Positions 33,011 through 41,195 of a stretch of DNA of 64,000 bases are shown here, one piece after another. The DNA lies in the NCBI GenBank assembly GCA_002355495.1, contig AP017424.1, positions 682,001 through 746,000 of the forward strand, read 5' to 3'. The notes under the pieces are model-generated. The model worked only from the letters and a program-made list of their open reading frames with translations. It was not told where the DNA came from and searched no databases. Source of the stretch: Streptomyces laurentii. GTDB taxonomy: Bacteria > Actinomycetota > Actinomycetes > Streptomycetales > Streptomycetaceae. The number at the start of each line of letters is the position of its first letter. Position 1 is the first letter of the stretch. Position numbers and translations under genes: made by a program.

Positions 33011-34198
33011 TCAGCGATCGCGGACCTGTCGGGGCGGCCGGTCCTCGTGATCGGGCCACTCGGGCCGGTCGGCCCGGCCGGGCGGGGCGTCGGTGGGCCG
33101 GGGCCGGCCGGCCGCCGTCCCGCCCTCCAGGATCACCCGGGCGATCCGTTCCCCCGCCCGGCCGTCCCAGAGTTCGGGACGGCGGGGTGGCGGCGGGTCG
33201 GCGAGGACCCGCAGCGCGGTGGCGGTGACGCGGTCCGGATCGCGGCCGGCCAGCACGTTGGTGCCCTCCTCGACGGTGATCGGGCGTTCGGTGTTGTCCC
33301 GGAGGGTCACACAGGGGACGCCGAGCGCGGTGGTCTCCTCCTGGACGCCACCGGAGTCGGTCAGCACGATCCGGGCGCCGGCCTGGAGGGCGACGAAGTC
33401 CAGGTATCCGGCGGGCGGGACGAGCCGGATCCCGCCGGGGACGCCGAGCGCGGTCAGCTTCCCGGCGGCCCGGGGGTGGACGGGCAGGACGAGCGGGCAG
33501 TGCGCGGCGATCTCGCCGAGGGCCTTGAGCAGGCCGGCGAGGACCTCGGGGTCGTCGACGTTCGCGGGCCGGTGGAGGGTGACGAGTCCGTACGTCCCCG
33601 GCTCGTGTCCGAGGCGCGCGAGGATGTCGGAGGCGGCCGCCCGCTCCCGGTTGGCGAACAGCGTGTCGATCATGACGTTGCCGACGACGTGGATCTGGTC
33701 GTCCCGGTATCCCTCGGCGCGCAGGTTGTCGGCGGCGTCGGGGGACGGGGCGAGCAGGTAGTCGCTGAGCCGGTCGGTGGCGACCCGGTTGACCTCCTCG
33801 GGCATGGACCAGTCGCGGCTGCGCAGGCCCGCCTCGACGTGGGCGAGGAGCGGCCCCGCCTTGGCGGTGACCAGGGCACAGGCGAGGGTGGAGTTGACGT
33901 CGCCGACCACGACGACGGCGTCGGGCGCCACGGTGTCGAGGAGCGGTTCGAAGGCGGTCATGACGCGGGCGGTCTGGGTGGCGTGGCTGCCGGAGCCGAC
34001 GCCGAGGAAGTGGTCGGGCGGGCGCAGCCCGAGGTCCTGGAAGAAGACCTCGTTCATGGCCGGATCGTAGTGCTGTCCGGTATGGACGAGGACGGTCTCG
34101 GCACCCCGGGCCTCCAGGGCGTCCAGCACCGGTTTGATCTTCATGTAGTTGGGGCGGGCGCCCGCGACGCAGACGATGCGCTGGGGGGTCGGGCTCAT
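33011..34198 (-). CDS. wecB: UDP-N-acetylglucosamine 2-epimerase (non-hydrolysing; WecB/WbpI-like)
   Basis: The 395-residue protein has all family landmarks: GARPNYMKIKPVLDAL, HTGQHYD, GDVNSTLAC, HVEAGLRS, PEEVNRVATDRLSD, VTLHRPANVD and LTDSGGVQEE. It interconverts UDP-GlcNAc and UDP-ManNAc, or the 2,3-diacetamido uronic derivatives in the WbpI case. Its HRPANVD, in place of the more usual HRxEN of WecB, leans towards the WbpI-type branch, but this is a weak clue. The C-terminal 30 residues are charged and extra. It starts 5 bp after the dehydrogenase stop, so they form one translational unit. Confidence 0.9.
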   Translation of the reverse strand: MSPTPQRIVCVAGARPNYMKIKPVLDALEARGAETVLVHTGQHYDPAMNEVFFQDLGLRPPDHFLGVGSGSHATQTARVMTAFEPLLDTVAPDAVVVVGDVNSTLACALVTAKAGPLLAHVEAGLRSRDWSMPEEVNRVATDRLSDYLLAPSPDAADNLRAEGYRDDQIHVVGNVMIDTLFANRERAAASDILARLGHEPGTYGLVTLHRPANVDDPEVLAGLLKALGEIAAHCPLVLPVHPRAAGKLTALGVPGGIRLVPPAGYLDFVALQAGARIVLTDSGGVQEETTALGVPCVTLRDNTERPITVEEGTNVLAGRDPDRVTATALRVLADPPPPRRPELWDGRAGERIARVILEGGTAAGRPRPTDAPPGRADRPEWPDHEDRPPRQVRDR

Positions 34199-34202
34199 GG
34201 GG

Positions 34203-35459
34203 TCAGAGCACCTCGATCCGGGGACCGCTCAGCCGGCGCCGGCAGTCCAGTACGTAAGGGGCGTGGGCCTCGACGAGGTCGTAGTCGAAGGCGTCGTGGT
34301 CGGTGAGGAGCACCACCGCGTCGGCGGCGGTCAGTTCCTCCTCGGTGAGTTCGACGCGGACGAGCCGGGGGTCGACGCGGTGGTTCTCGACGACGTGCGG
34401 GTCGGCGGCGCGGACGTCCGCGCCGAGGTCGAGCAGCAGCCGGGAGATCCGCAGGGCGGGCGACTCCCGGGCGTCGCCGGTGTTCTTCTTGTAGGCGAGG
34501 CCGAGGAGCAGGACGCGCGAGCCGTTGACGGAGCGCTTGCGCGTGTTGAAGGCGTCGATCAGCCGGCGGGCGACGAAGTCGGGCATGTGGTTGTTGATGT
34601 CGTTGGCGAGTTCCACGAAGCGGAAGCTCTGGCCGAGTTCGCGCTGCACCCGCCAGGACAGGTACGACGGGTCGATGGGCAGGCAGTGCCCGCCGACGCC
34701 GGGGCCGGGTGTGAAGCGCATGAAGCCGAAGGGTTTGCTGGAGGCGGCGTCGATGGCCTGCCAGACGTCGATGTCGAGGTGGCGGGCGAACATCGCGATC
34801 TCGTTGACGAGGGCGATGTTGACGTGCCGGAAGGTGTTCTCCAGGAGTTTGGCCAGTTCGGCCTCCTTGGGGGAGGTGACCGGGACGGTGGTGTCGACGA
34901 GACCGTCGTAGAACTCCCGCACGGCCTTGAGGGAGGCCTCGCTCACCCCCGAGACGACCTTGGGGGTCTGTTCGAAGCCCCAGACCGGGTTGCCGGGGTC
35001 GATCCGCTCCGGGCTGTAACCGAGGTGGAAGTCGGCGCCGGCGACCAGCCCCGAGCCCTCCTCCAGGAGCGGGCCGAAGAGTTCCTGGGTGGTGCCGGGG
35101 TACGTGGTCGACTCCAGGATCACGGTCGCGCCGGGCCGCAGATAGCGGGCGAGGGCGCGGGCCGACTCCTCGATGTACCGCAGGTCCGGGGTGCCCTCGT
35201 GGAGCGGGGTCGGCACGGTGACGACGGCCACGTCGAAGCCGCCGCAGTCCCGTACGGAGTCGGTGGCCCGGTAGCTGCCGGCCTCCAGGGCGGCGCGGAG
35301 ACGGGCGGAGGAGACGTCCTCGACGTACGACTCCCCGGCCGCGAGGCTCTTGACGCGTTCGGCGTCGACGTCGAAGCCGATGACCTCGTGGCCGGTCTCG
35401 GCGGCCCGGACGGCGAGCGGCAGTCCGACGTATCCCTGTCCCACGACGACGACGCGCAT
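34203..35459 (-). CDS. UDP-N-acetyl-hexosamine 6-dehydrogenase (WecC/WbpA-like)
   Basis: The 418-residue protein has the NAD-binding GQGYVGLPLA at its N-terminus, YSPERIDPGN, AELAKLLENTFRHVNIALVNE and the catalytic Cys259 in GPGVGGHCLPIDPSY, followed by the C-terminal UDP-binding domain (LGLAYKKNTGDARESPA). It oxidises C6 of UDP-ManNAc (WecC) or UDP-GlcNAc (WbpA) twice to the uronic acid. ATG 35459 shares a base with the stop of the WecG-like gene. Its direct partners are a 2-epimerase downstream and a WecG/TagA transferase upstream, so the uronic acid is probably used in the same repeat unit. Confidence 0.9.
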   Translation of the reverse strand: MRVVVVGQGYVGLPLAVRAAETGHEVIGFDVDAERVKSLAAGESYVEDVSSARLRAALEAGSYRATDSVRDCGGFDVAVVTVPTPLHEGTPDLRYIEESARALARYLRPGATVILESTTYPGTTQELFGPLLEEGSGLVAGADFHLGYSPERIDPGNPVWGFEQTPKVVSGVSEASLKAVREFYDGLVDTTVPVTSPKEAELAKLLENTFRHVNIALVNEIAMFARHLDIDVWQAIDAASSKPFGFMRFTPGPGVGGHCLPIDPSYLSWRVQRELGQSFRFVELANDINNHMPDFVARRLIDAFNTRKRSVNGSRVLLLGLAYKKNTGDARESPALRISRLLLDLGADVRAADPHVVENHRVDPRLVRVELTEEELTAADAVVLLTDHDAFDYDLVEAHAPYVLDCRRRLSGPRIEVL

Positions 35460-36238
35460 CACGATTCCCCCCTGCTTGCGGTGCTGATCGACGGTGCCGG
35501 TGTCCGGCGGAGCAGCTCCCGTCCCGTCATCAGGGCGAAGGAGGCGTTGGTGGTGAGGTAGCGGCGGCCGAGGCGGCGTGGTTCCTGCAGGGCCCGGTAG
35601 AGCCATTCGAGGCCGAGGCGCTGCCAGCGGACGGGGGCGCGGCGGGTGACGCCGGCGAGGACGTCGAAGGAGCCGCCGACGCCGTGGACGAGCCCGGCCC
35701 CGGTCCGGGCGCCGTATCCGGCGGTGAAGTTCTCCTTCTTGGGCGAGGTCATGCCGAGGAACAGCATGTGGGCGCCGCTGGCGGCGACGGCGTCGGCGAT
35801 GGCGCCCTGTTCCCGGTCGGCGAAGTAGCCGTGGCGGCTGCCGGCGACCCGCAGGCCGGGGTGGCGGACGGCGATCCGGCGGAGCATCCGGTCGAGCGCG
35901 TCCTGGGTGGCGCCGAGGAAGTAGACGGAGAGCCCGGCGGTCTCGGCCTCGGCGAGCAGCCGCTCGAACAGGTCGATTCCGGCGACGCGTTCGGGCAGCG
36001 GGCGGCGGAGCAGCCGGCCGGCCCAGACCACCGACTGGCCGTCGGCGAGGATCAGGTCGCAGCCGGAGACGGCGCGGGCGAGGGCCGGGTCGCGGCGCAT
36101 GGCGACCAGCTTGGCGGCGTTGACGACGCCGATCTCCAGGCGTTCCCCGGCCCGGACGGCGGCGAGGCAGCGCTCGACGGTCTGGTCCAGGGTGAGGGCG
36201 TCGAGAGTGACCCCGAAGAGGTGCTGGCGTAACGTCAT
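35459..36238 (-). CDS. WecG/TagA/CpsF-family glycosyltransferase
   Basis: The 259-residue protein covers the whole family: NAAKLVAMRRDP, DGQSVVWAGRLLRRPLPERVAGIDL, YFLGATQDAL, LFLGMTSPKKENF, GVGGSFDVLAGVTRRAPVRWQRLGLEWLYRAL and PRRLGRRYL. WecG adds ManNAcA and TagA adds ManNAc to a lipid-linked HexNAc; with a UDP-uronic-acid dehydrogenase next to it the WecG-like role is favoured. Codon 3 is TTA (MTL), a potential bldA switch. The start overlaps the upstream stop by four bases (ATGA). Confidence 0.9.
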   Translation of the reverse strand: MTLRQHLFGVTLDALTLDQTVERCLAAVRAGERLEIGVVNAAKLVAMRRDPALARAVSGCDLILADGQSVVWAGRLLRRPLPERVAGIDLFERLLAEAETAGLSVYFLGATQDALDRMLRRIAVRHPGLRVAGSRHGYFADREQGAIADAVAASGAHMLFLGMTSPKKENFTAGYGARTGAGLVHGVGGSFDVLAGVTRRAPVRWQRLGLEWLYRALQEPRRLGRRYLTTNASFALMTGRELLRRTPAPSISTASRGES

Positions 36239-37476
36239 CTCGCGGTGTCCTCCGGGGTGTCGAGAGCCTCCGGGGTGTCGCCGGGGAGGCCGCCGAGCCA
36301 GGCGAAGAGCATCCAGCCGAACTCGTAAGGGCGGCACTCGCGGTCCACGGCGGTGGGCCGGAACACGGTGTCGAGCGGCCGGAGCCGCAGACCGGGCCGG
36401 ACCCGGGTGCCGAGGCCGCGGGCGGCCCGTACGGCCTTCTTCGGATCGCCCCGGTACACCTTGCGCCAGGTGACGCCGAGCTCGTCCCGGATCATCGGCT
36501 CGGTGGAACCGGCGGCGGCGAGTTCGGGGACGTCGGTCATCCAGCGCAGACCGCGGCGGACCGGCTCGCCGAAGTCGGTGCCGCCGGCCTCGGCCAGGTC
36601 GAGCAGGGCGGTGGGGGCCATGGCGTGCTGGTGGACACTGTAGACGGGGTAGCCCTCGACGACGGTGCCGCGCCGGGCGTCGTAGTGCCACCACCACTGG
36701 CCGCCGTCGCCCTGGAGGGCGCAGATCCGGGCGGCGCAGGCGTCGGCGGCGGCGAGCGCCTCGGGGTCGCCGCCGCCGCTCGCGTGGGCGCGGGCGAGGG
36801 CCTGGAGGGGGTACGTCTGGTCGGCGAAGCAGCCGATGTGCGCGCGGTACCACGGGGTGAGGCCGGGTCCGGTGGCGTGCGGGAAGAGCGGGCCGTCACC
36901 GATCCGGGCGTCCAGCAGCCGGTCGCGGGCCGCGGCGAGGCGGTCCTCGACGTCGACGGTGCCGGTGGCACGGGCGGCGGCGAGCGCGGAGAGCACCCAG
37001 GCGGCCTCGACGGTGTACTGGGGCGTGCCGGGCCGGTCCAGGGCGGCGACCCGGTCGAGCGCGTCGGACAGTTTGGGGTGGCCGGTCTCGGCGGCGGCCC
37101 AGGCCACCAGCGCGGCGTCGCCCAACCCCCGTACCCCGGGCAGCCGTTCGACGAGCAGCCCGGTGAACTCCTCGGCGGTGCGGCCGCCGAGGACGGCACG
37201 CTGCCGGTCGGCGGGCAGGTAGCGGACGCCGAGCGCGGTGATGGCGGCGTAGCGGAGGCTGGTGCCGCGCCGCTCCAGGGTCCGGGTGCCGTCGCGGCGC
37301 GCGGCGCGGGTGAAGGCGAACTCGCCGCCCTCCGGCAGAAGCATCCGCGGGAGGCCCCGCTCGGCCACGGCGAGCAGCCGGCCGGCCAGGGCGTGGAGCG
37401 GTCGGTCCGCTCCCGCGAGTGCGGTCAGACGTGAACTACGTGATATTTCGGGTGTGTTGACATCGCGATCGGACAC
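36235..37476 (-). CDS. Unknown protein of the glycan operon, probable alpha/alpha-toroid fold
   Basis: This ~413-residue protein is the first gene of the operon. It has no signal peptide or membrane helix. Helix-rich repeats with regular spacing (LVAWAAAETGHPKLSDAL, TVEAAWVLSALAAARATG, QALARAHASGGGDPEALAAADA) and an aromatic cluster WWWHYDARRGTVVEGYPVYSVHQHAM suggest an alpha/alpha barrel, as in terpene cyclases, heparinases or C5-epimerases. I do not recognise a defined family. GTG 37476 is preferred, with GAGGGGG six bases upstream; GTG 37482 is an alternative. Its strict coupling to the WecG-like gene implies a role in making or modifying the glycan. Confidence 0.7.
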   Translation of the reverse strand: MSDRDVNTPEISRSSRLTALAGADRPLHALAGRLLAVAERGLPRMLLPEGGEFAFTRAARRDGTRTLERRGTSLRYAAITALGVRYLPADRQRAVLGGRTAEEFTGLLVERLPGVRGLGDAALVAWAAAETGHPKLSDALDRVAALDRPGTPQYTVEAAWVLSALAAARATGTVDVEDRLAAARDRLLDARIGDGPLFPHATGPGLTPWYRAHIGCFADQTYPLQALARAHASGGGDPEALAAADACAARICALQGDGGQWWWHYDARRGTVVEGYPVYSVHQHAMAPTALLDLAEAGGTDFGEPVRRGLRWMTDVPELAAAGSTEPMIRDELGVTWRKVYRGDPKKAVRAARGLGTRVRPGLRLRPLDTVFRPTAVDRECRPYEFGWMLFAWLGGLPGDTPEALDTPEDTAR

Positions 37477-37498
37477 ACCCACCCCCCTCGGGTCGGTC

Positions 37499-37521
37499 CC
37501 GGACCAGAGCGGCTGGTCCGG
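37499..37521 (-). promoter_or_regulatory. Stem-loop in the leader of the minus-strand glycan operon
   Basis: CCGGACCAG (37499-37507) and CTGGTCCGG (37513-37521) form a perfect 9-bp stem with a 5-nt loop about 22 bp upstream of the first start codon. In the leader RNA it would be close enough to the ribosome site to affect translation or transcription. Confidence 0.5.
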
Positions 37522-38199
37522 ATGGCTGGCTGTTCGACGCTGCCGGTCGACGAGCTGAGCGAGCGATGAGCCTTGGTGCGCTGAACGGTGTGCGGTGAGC
37601 CGGGTGGGTCACGGGGTCGAGCGGCGTACCGGGAACGGATCGATGAGTGAAACGACGGACACACGACGGGCACGGCGGGAGAACGGCGCACGACACGGCG
37701 AGGACGGAGCGGCGGCTGGTCGGTCCGCCGTCGCGTCCCCGCGTCGGCACACTCGTGCGGACCGGTCGTCGCGGCGCCCCTCGGGGCACCGCCCGGCCGG
37801 TCGCGACGGTGCGCGCGGGCGCGGCTATCCGGCCCGTTCGCCGGGCAGCCGGTGAACGGGCGCTCCGGACCGTGGCCGACCGCGGGTATCCCCCACCCGG
37901 GCAGACCGGATCCGGCGTGCCTGACATGCGTGACAAGACAGGCGGTCGGCGTCGAAGCGTCGCCGCTTCGGCCTCCCGCCGGTGAAACCCCCCACGAACA
38001 CCCCCTGCGCACAGCGCGGACGTTGTGCTCGAATCGCAGCGTACAACGGGAAGATAGGCGCACAACACGGGGACGATGACGCCTTTCACGGAATTGGTGG
38101 CAAGCGGTCGCGAAGCCGTCCCGATCGTGCCCTTCCCGGAGCGTTCAGCCGCTACAGTGACCAGCGCGCGTACCGCTCACGGCAGTTGGAGACTCGCCC
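37522..38199. other. Long divergent intergenic region, no gene seen
   Basis: About 680 bp separate the minus-strand glycan operon from the MFS gene. Open frames here are Arg/Pro/Thr-rich on every strand and have no ribosome sites, so I call none. It must contain both promoters. The last 150 bp are less GC-rich; TACAGT near 38153 is a possible -10 for the MFS gene. Confidence 0.5.
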
Positions 38200-39528
38200 G
38201 TGTATCTGGCCGACCGCACCACACCGACCGGAACGACCCGCTCGCCGTCCGGCGGCCGGGTGCGCGGCACCCTCCGCGCGGCCTCGCCGACCGTCCTCGC
38301 GCTCGGCACGGTCAGTCTGATCACGGATGTGTCGACCGAGATGGTCACCGCCGTCCTGCCGCTCTATCTGGTCTTCGGCCTGGGACTCGGGCCGCTGGGC
38401 TTCGGCATGCTCGACGGCGTGCAGAACGGGGTGAGCGCCCTGGTCCAGCTCGCCGGCGGCCACCTCGCCGACCGGGTGCGCGACCACAAACTGGTGGCCG
38501 GGATCGGGTACGGCCTGTCAGCGCTGGTGAAGCCGCTGCTGCTGGTCCCGCACCTGGGCGCCCTGGGCGTGTCCCTGGCCCTGGACCGTACGGGCAAGGG
38601 CCTGCGCACCGCCCCGCGCGACGCGCTGATCTCGTTGTCCGCGCCGCCCGAGCGGCAGGGCCGGGCGTTCGGGCTGCACCGCGCGATGGACACCACGGGC
38701 GCGCTGCTCGGCCCGCTGGTCGCGTTCCTCATCCTCGGTATGGCGGCGGGGGGTTACGACGCGGTCTTCACGGTCAGCGGCTGCGTGGCGGCACTCGGCG
38801 TCCTGGTCCTGCTGCTGTTCGTGCCCGGCGGGCAGCGGCGCGCGGCGCGGGGCGCGCGACCGACCGGCGTTCCGGTACGGAGCCGGGCGGGCCGGGCGGG
38901 CCGGGCGAAGGGTCCGGCGGCCGACGCCGAGGCGCGGGTGGATCTGCGGGCCGCGTTCGGACTGCTCCGGACCCCTCGGCTGCGGGCCCTGGCCTGCTGC
39001 GCGGTGCTGCTGGGCCTGACCACGGTCAGCGACGCGTTCCTCTACATCCTGCTCCAGCGCCGGGCCGGGGTCGGCGAGCAGCTCCTTCCGCTGCTCCCGC
39101 TCGGCAGCGCGGCCGTGTTCCTGCTGCTCGCCCTGCCCGCCGGGCGCCTCGCCGACCGGATCGGGCGCCGGACGGTGTTCCTCGCCGGGCACGCCGGGCT
39201 GCTGCTCGCCTACGCCCTGTTGCTGTGGTCGCCGGACACGCCGGCCCTGCCGTACCTGGTCCTCGCGCTGCACGGCATCTTCTACGCCGCCACCGACGGG
39301 GTGCTGCCCGCCGCCGTCGCCGCCGTGGTGCCCGCCCCGCTGCGGGCCAGCGGCATCGCCCTGGTCGGCACCGGGCAGGCACTGGCCCGGTTCTGCTGTT
39401 CGCTGGCGTTCGGCGCCGCGTGGGCGACCTGGGGCGACGGCCCCGCCCTCGCCGTGGCCGCCGCCGGCCTCGCCTGCTGCGCGGCGGTCGCCGGCGTGGC
39501 CCTGCGCCCTTCGGAAGGCCGTCGATGA
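38200..39528 (+). CDS. MFS transporter
   Basis: The 442-residue protein has twelve predicted helices and the MFS signatures GGHLADRVRDHKLVAGIGYGLSALVK (between helices 2 and 3) and AGRLADRIGRRTVFLAGHAGLLL in the second half. FGLHRAMDTTGALLGPLVA is typical of a clade of uncharacterised drug/metabolite efflux proteins. A basic loop of ~45 residues separates the halves. The start is GTG 38200. It overlaps the next gene by four bases (ATGA), so substrate or regulation is probably shared with the TolB-like partner. Confidence 0.87.
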   Translation: MYLADRTTPTGTTRSPSGGRVRGTLRAASPTVLALGTVSLITDVSTEMVTAVLPLYLVFGLGLGPLGFGMLDGVQNGVSALVQLAGGHLADRVRDHKLVAGIGYGLSALVKPLLLVPHLGALGVSLALDRTGKGLRTAPRDALISLSAPPERQGRAFGLHRAMDTTGALLGPLVAFLILGMAAGGYDAVFTVSGCVAALGVLVLLLFVPGGQRRAARGARPTGVPVRSRAGRAGRAKGPAADAEARVDLRAAFGLLRTPRLRALACCAVLLGLTTVSDAFLYILLQRRAGVGEQLLPLLPLGSAAVFLLLALPAGRLADRIGRRTVFLAGHAGLLLAYALLLWSPDTPALPYLVLALHGIFYAATDGVLPAAVAAVVPAPLRASGIALVGTGQALARFCCSLAFGAAWATWGDGPALAVAAAGLACCAAVAGVALRPSEGRR

Positions 39529-40559
39529 CCCTCACCCCGCAGCGCCGGCTGCTGATCCTCGTCGTGGGGGTGCTGCTCCTCGCGGGCCTGGGCACCTGGT
39601 CCGTGCTGTCGGCGGCGGACCGGGCCGCCGAGGAGAACGCGCCGCGCGCGGGCGGACCGGCGTACACGAGCGGGAAGGTCCGCCTGGACGAGCCGGGCCG
39701 GCGGGTCTTCCGTTCCACCGCGGCGGGACCCCGGCGCGACCGTCTCGTGTCCGTGCCGGCGACCGCGCCCGAGAACGCCACGCGCACCGCGTCCCCGGTC
39801 GCCTGTCTGCGCTTCCACGCGGCGACGGGGACCGGCGTCTGCCTCCAGTCGACCCGTACCCTCGGCCGGCCTTCGTACCGCGCCTTGGTTCTCGACGCCG
39901 AGCTGCGCACCCGGCGCGCGTACGCCCTCGCCGGGGTCCCGAGCCGCGCCCGGGTCTCCCCCAGCGGACATCTGGCCGCGTGGACCGTCTTCGTCAAGGG
40001 CGAGTCGTACAGCAGCTCCTTCTTCTCGACCCGTACCTCGATCCTCGACACCCGGACCTGGCGACTCGTCCCGAGCCTGGAAGAGTTCGCCATCACCCTG
40101 GACGGCCGCGCCTACCACAACGCCGACGTGAACTTCTGGGGCGTCACCTTCGCCGCCGACGACGACACTTTCTACGCCACGCTGAGCACCCGCGATCAGA
40201 CCTATCTGGTCCGCGGCTCTCTGACGGCCCGTACGGTCACCACCCTGGCCGAGAACGTGGAGTGCCCGTCCCTGTCTCCCGACGAGACCCGCGTCGCGTA
40301 CAAGAAGCGGGTCCTCGGGAAGACCGCGCTGTGGCGCGAGCACGTCCTGGATCTGCGGACGTCGAAGTCGACCGCGCTCGCCGAACGGCGCAGTGTCGAC
40401 GACCAGGCGGTGTGGCTCGACGACCGCACGGTCGCCTACGCGCTGCCCGCCACCGAGGACGACGACCGCGCCGGCGGCGAGAACGTCTGGACGGTCCCGG
40501 CCGACGGCACGGGCACTCCCCGCGTCCTGCTCGAGGACGCGGCGGCGCCACCCCGTTGA
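39525..40559 (+). CDS. Membrane-anchored TolB-like beta-propeller protein
   Basis: The 344-residue protein has one N-terminal membrane helix (LLILVVGVLLLAGLGTWSVLSAA) and an extracytoplasmic domain of repeated strands (SPSGHLAAWTVF, SLSPDETRVAYKK, VWLDDRTVAYALPA, NVWTVPADGTG), the WD40/TolB-like pattern. It is probably a sensory or scaffold domain rather than an enzyme. ATG 39525 is coupled to the MFS stop. The pairing suggests it assists the transporter or senses its substrate outside. Confidence 0.8.
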   Translation: MTLTPQRRLLILVVGVLLLAGLGTWSVLSAADRAAEENAPRAGGPAYTSGKVRLDEPGRRVFRSTAAGPRRDRLVSVPATAPENATRTASPVACLRFHAATGTGVCLQSTRTLGRPSYRALVLDAELRTRRAYALAGVPSRARVSPSGHLAAWTVFVKGESYSSSFFSTRTSILDTRTWRLVPSLEEFAITLDGRAYHNADVNFWGVTFAADDDTFYATLSTRDQTYLVRGSLTARTVTTLAENVECPSLSPDETRVAYKKRVLGKTALWREHVLDLRTSKSTALAERRSVDDQAVWLDDRTVAYALPATEDDDRAGGENVWTVPADGTGTPRVLLEDAAAPPR

Positions 40560-40777
40560 TCTCGGGGAGGGGACCGGCAGCCCGAAGAGGTGCCGACGGA
40601 GGCCCGTGCCACACCGCCGGAGGCCGAGCCGCCCCCGGTCCCCTTGATCCGGAGGGGGATGGCACGGCGTGCCGCCTGCCCCGGACGGCGGTGTCGCCCG
40701 GATGCCAGGAAATTCGCCGAGGCCCGGAATCAAGCCGCCCCACCCCGGCCACTCCCCCGCGTCCGGCGCATCTGTGT
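40560..40777. other. Intergenic region downstream of TolB-like gene
   Basis: No gene is seen. AGGGGACCGG (40568-40577) can pair with CCGGTCCCCT (40635-40644) across a 57-nt interval, which might form part of a terminator for the MFS-TolB unit. Confidence 0.35.
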
Positions 40778-40905
40778 TAGACTCACAGAGTTGCAGTTGT
40801 GGTACCCATGAACTCATGTGCGCCCGGCAGGAATACTCCTTACGGGCGCATTTTTTGTTTTCCGGATTCTCCGGATGGGGCCTCTGCCTACAGAAGGAGA
40901 AAATC
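40772..40905 (+). promoter_or_regulatory. Cold-shock gene promoter and leader with intrinsic-terminator-like hairpin
   Basis: TAGACT at 40778-40783, preceded by TGTGT, is a likely extended -10 and sits inside the dyad CTGTG-N7-CACAG (40772-40788). About 35 bp later TGCGCCCG (40819-40826) pairs with CGGGCGCA (40843-40850), with an inner AGGA-ATAC-TCCT stem, and six T follow directly (40851-40856). This looks like a Rho-independent terminator inside the leader. A second hairpin, CCGGA-TTC-TCCGG (40862-40874), lies between it and the ribosome site AAGGAGA (40894-40900). Confidence 0.65.
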
Positions 40906-41109
40906 ATGGCGCAGGGAACCGTGAAGTGGTTCAACTCGGAAAAGGGCTTCGGCTTCATCGAGCAGGACGGCGGCGGCCCGGACGTCTTCGCCCACTACTC
41001 GAACATCGCCACCCAGGGCTTCCGTGAGCTCCAGGAGGGCCAGCGGGTTTCCTTCGACGTCACGCAGGGCCAGAAGGGCCCGCAGGCGGAGAACATCGTC
41101 CCCGCCTGA
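40906..41109 (+). CDS. cspA: Cold-shock protein (CspA family)
   Basis: The 67-residue protein is a single OB-fold cold-shock domain with RNP1 (KGFGFIEQ) and RNP2 (VFAHYS) RNA/DNA-binding motifs and the standard [15 protein letters not shown] start. It binds single-stranded nucleic acid and acts as an RNA chaperone and antiterminator. ATG 40906 follows a near-perfect ribosome site. It is followed by a strong terminator and then a DEAD-box helicase, a pairing that fits cold-adaptation and RNA remodelling. Confidence 0.96.
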   Translation: MAQGTVKWFNSEKGFGFIEQDGGGPDVFAHYSNIATQGFRELQEGQRVSFDVTQGQKGPQAENIVPA

Positions 41110-41127
41110 TCGTCGGCGACGTCATCA

Positions 41128-41168
41128 CAAACCGGGGTTCGCACCATCACGGTGCGAACCCCGGTTTG
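41128..41168 (+). terminator. Strong stem-loop between cspA and the DEAD-box gene
   Basis: CAAACCGGGGTTCGCACC (41128-41145) and its exact complement (41151-41168) form an 18-bp perfect stem with loop ATCAC, 18 bp past the cspA stop. It lies only 28 bp before the helicase start, so read-through would give the helicase a structured leader. Confidence 0.85.
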
Positions 41169-41195
41169 CGCTGTTTCCAGGAAGGAAAAAAACGC

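Noticed and set aside
37522..38199. Several open frames of 60-217 codons in the divergent intergenic region
   Set aside because: None has a ribosome site, recognisable motif or coding-type composition; they overlap each other on both strands.
38076..39524. Upstream extension of the TolB-like gene to 827 codons
   Set aside because: The first 483 codons overlap the MFS gene out of frame; the ATGA junction and N-terminal helix mark the true start at 39525.
40808..40921. Leader peptide in the cspA leader ([13 protein letters not shown]...)
   Set aside because: The frame spans the attenuator and overlaps the cspA start, but it has no ribosome site, and the hairpin alone explains the sequence constraint.
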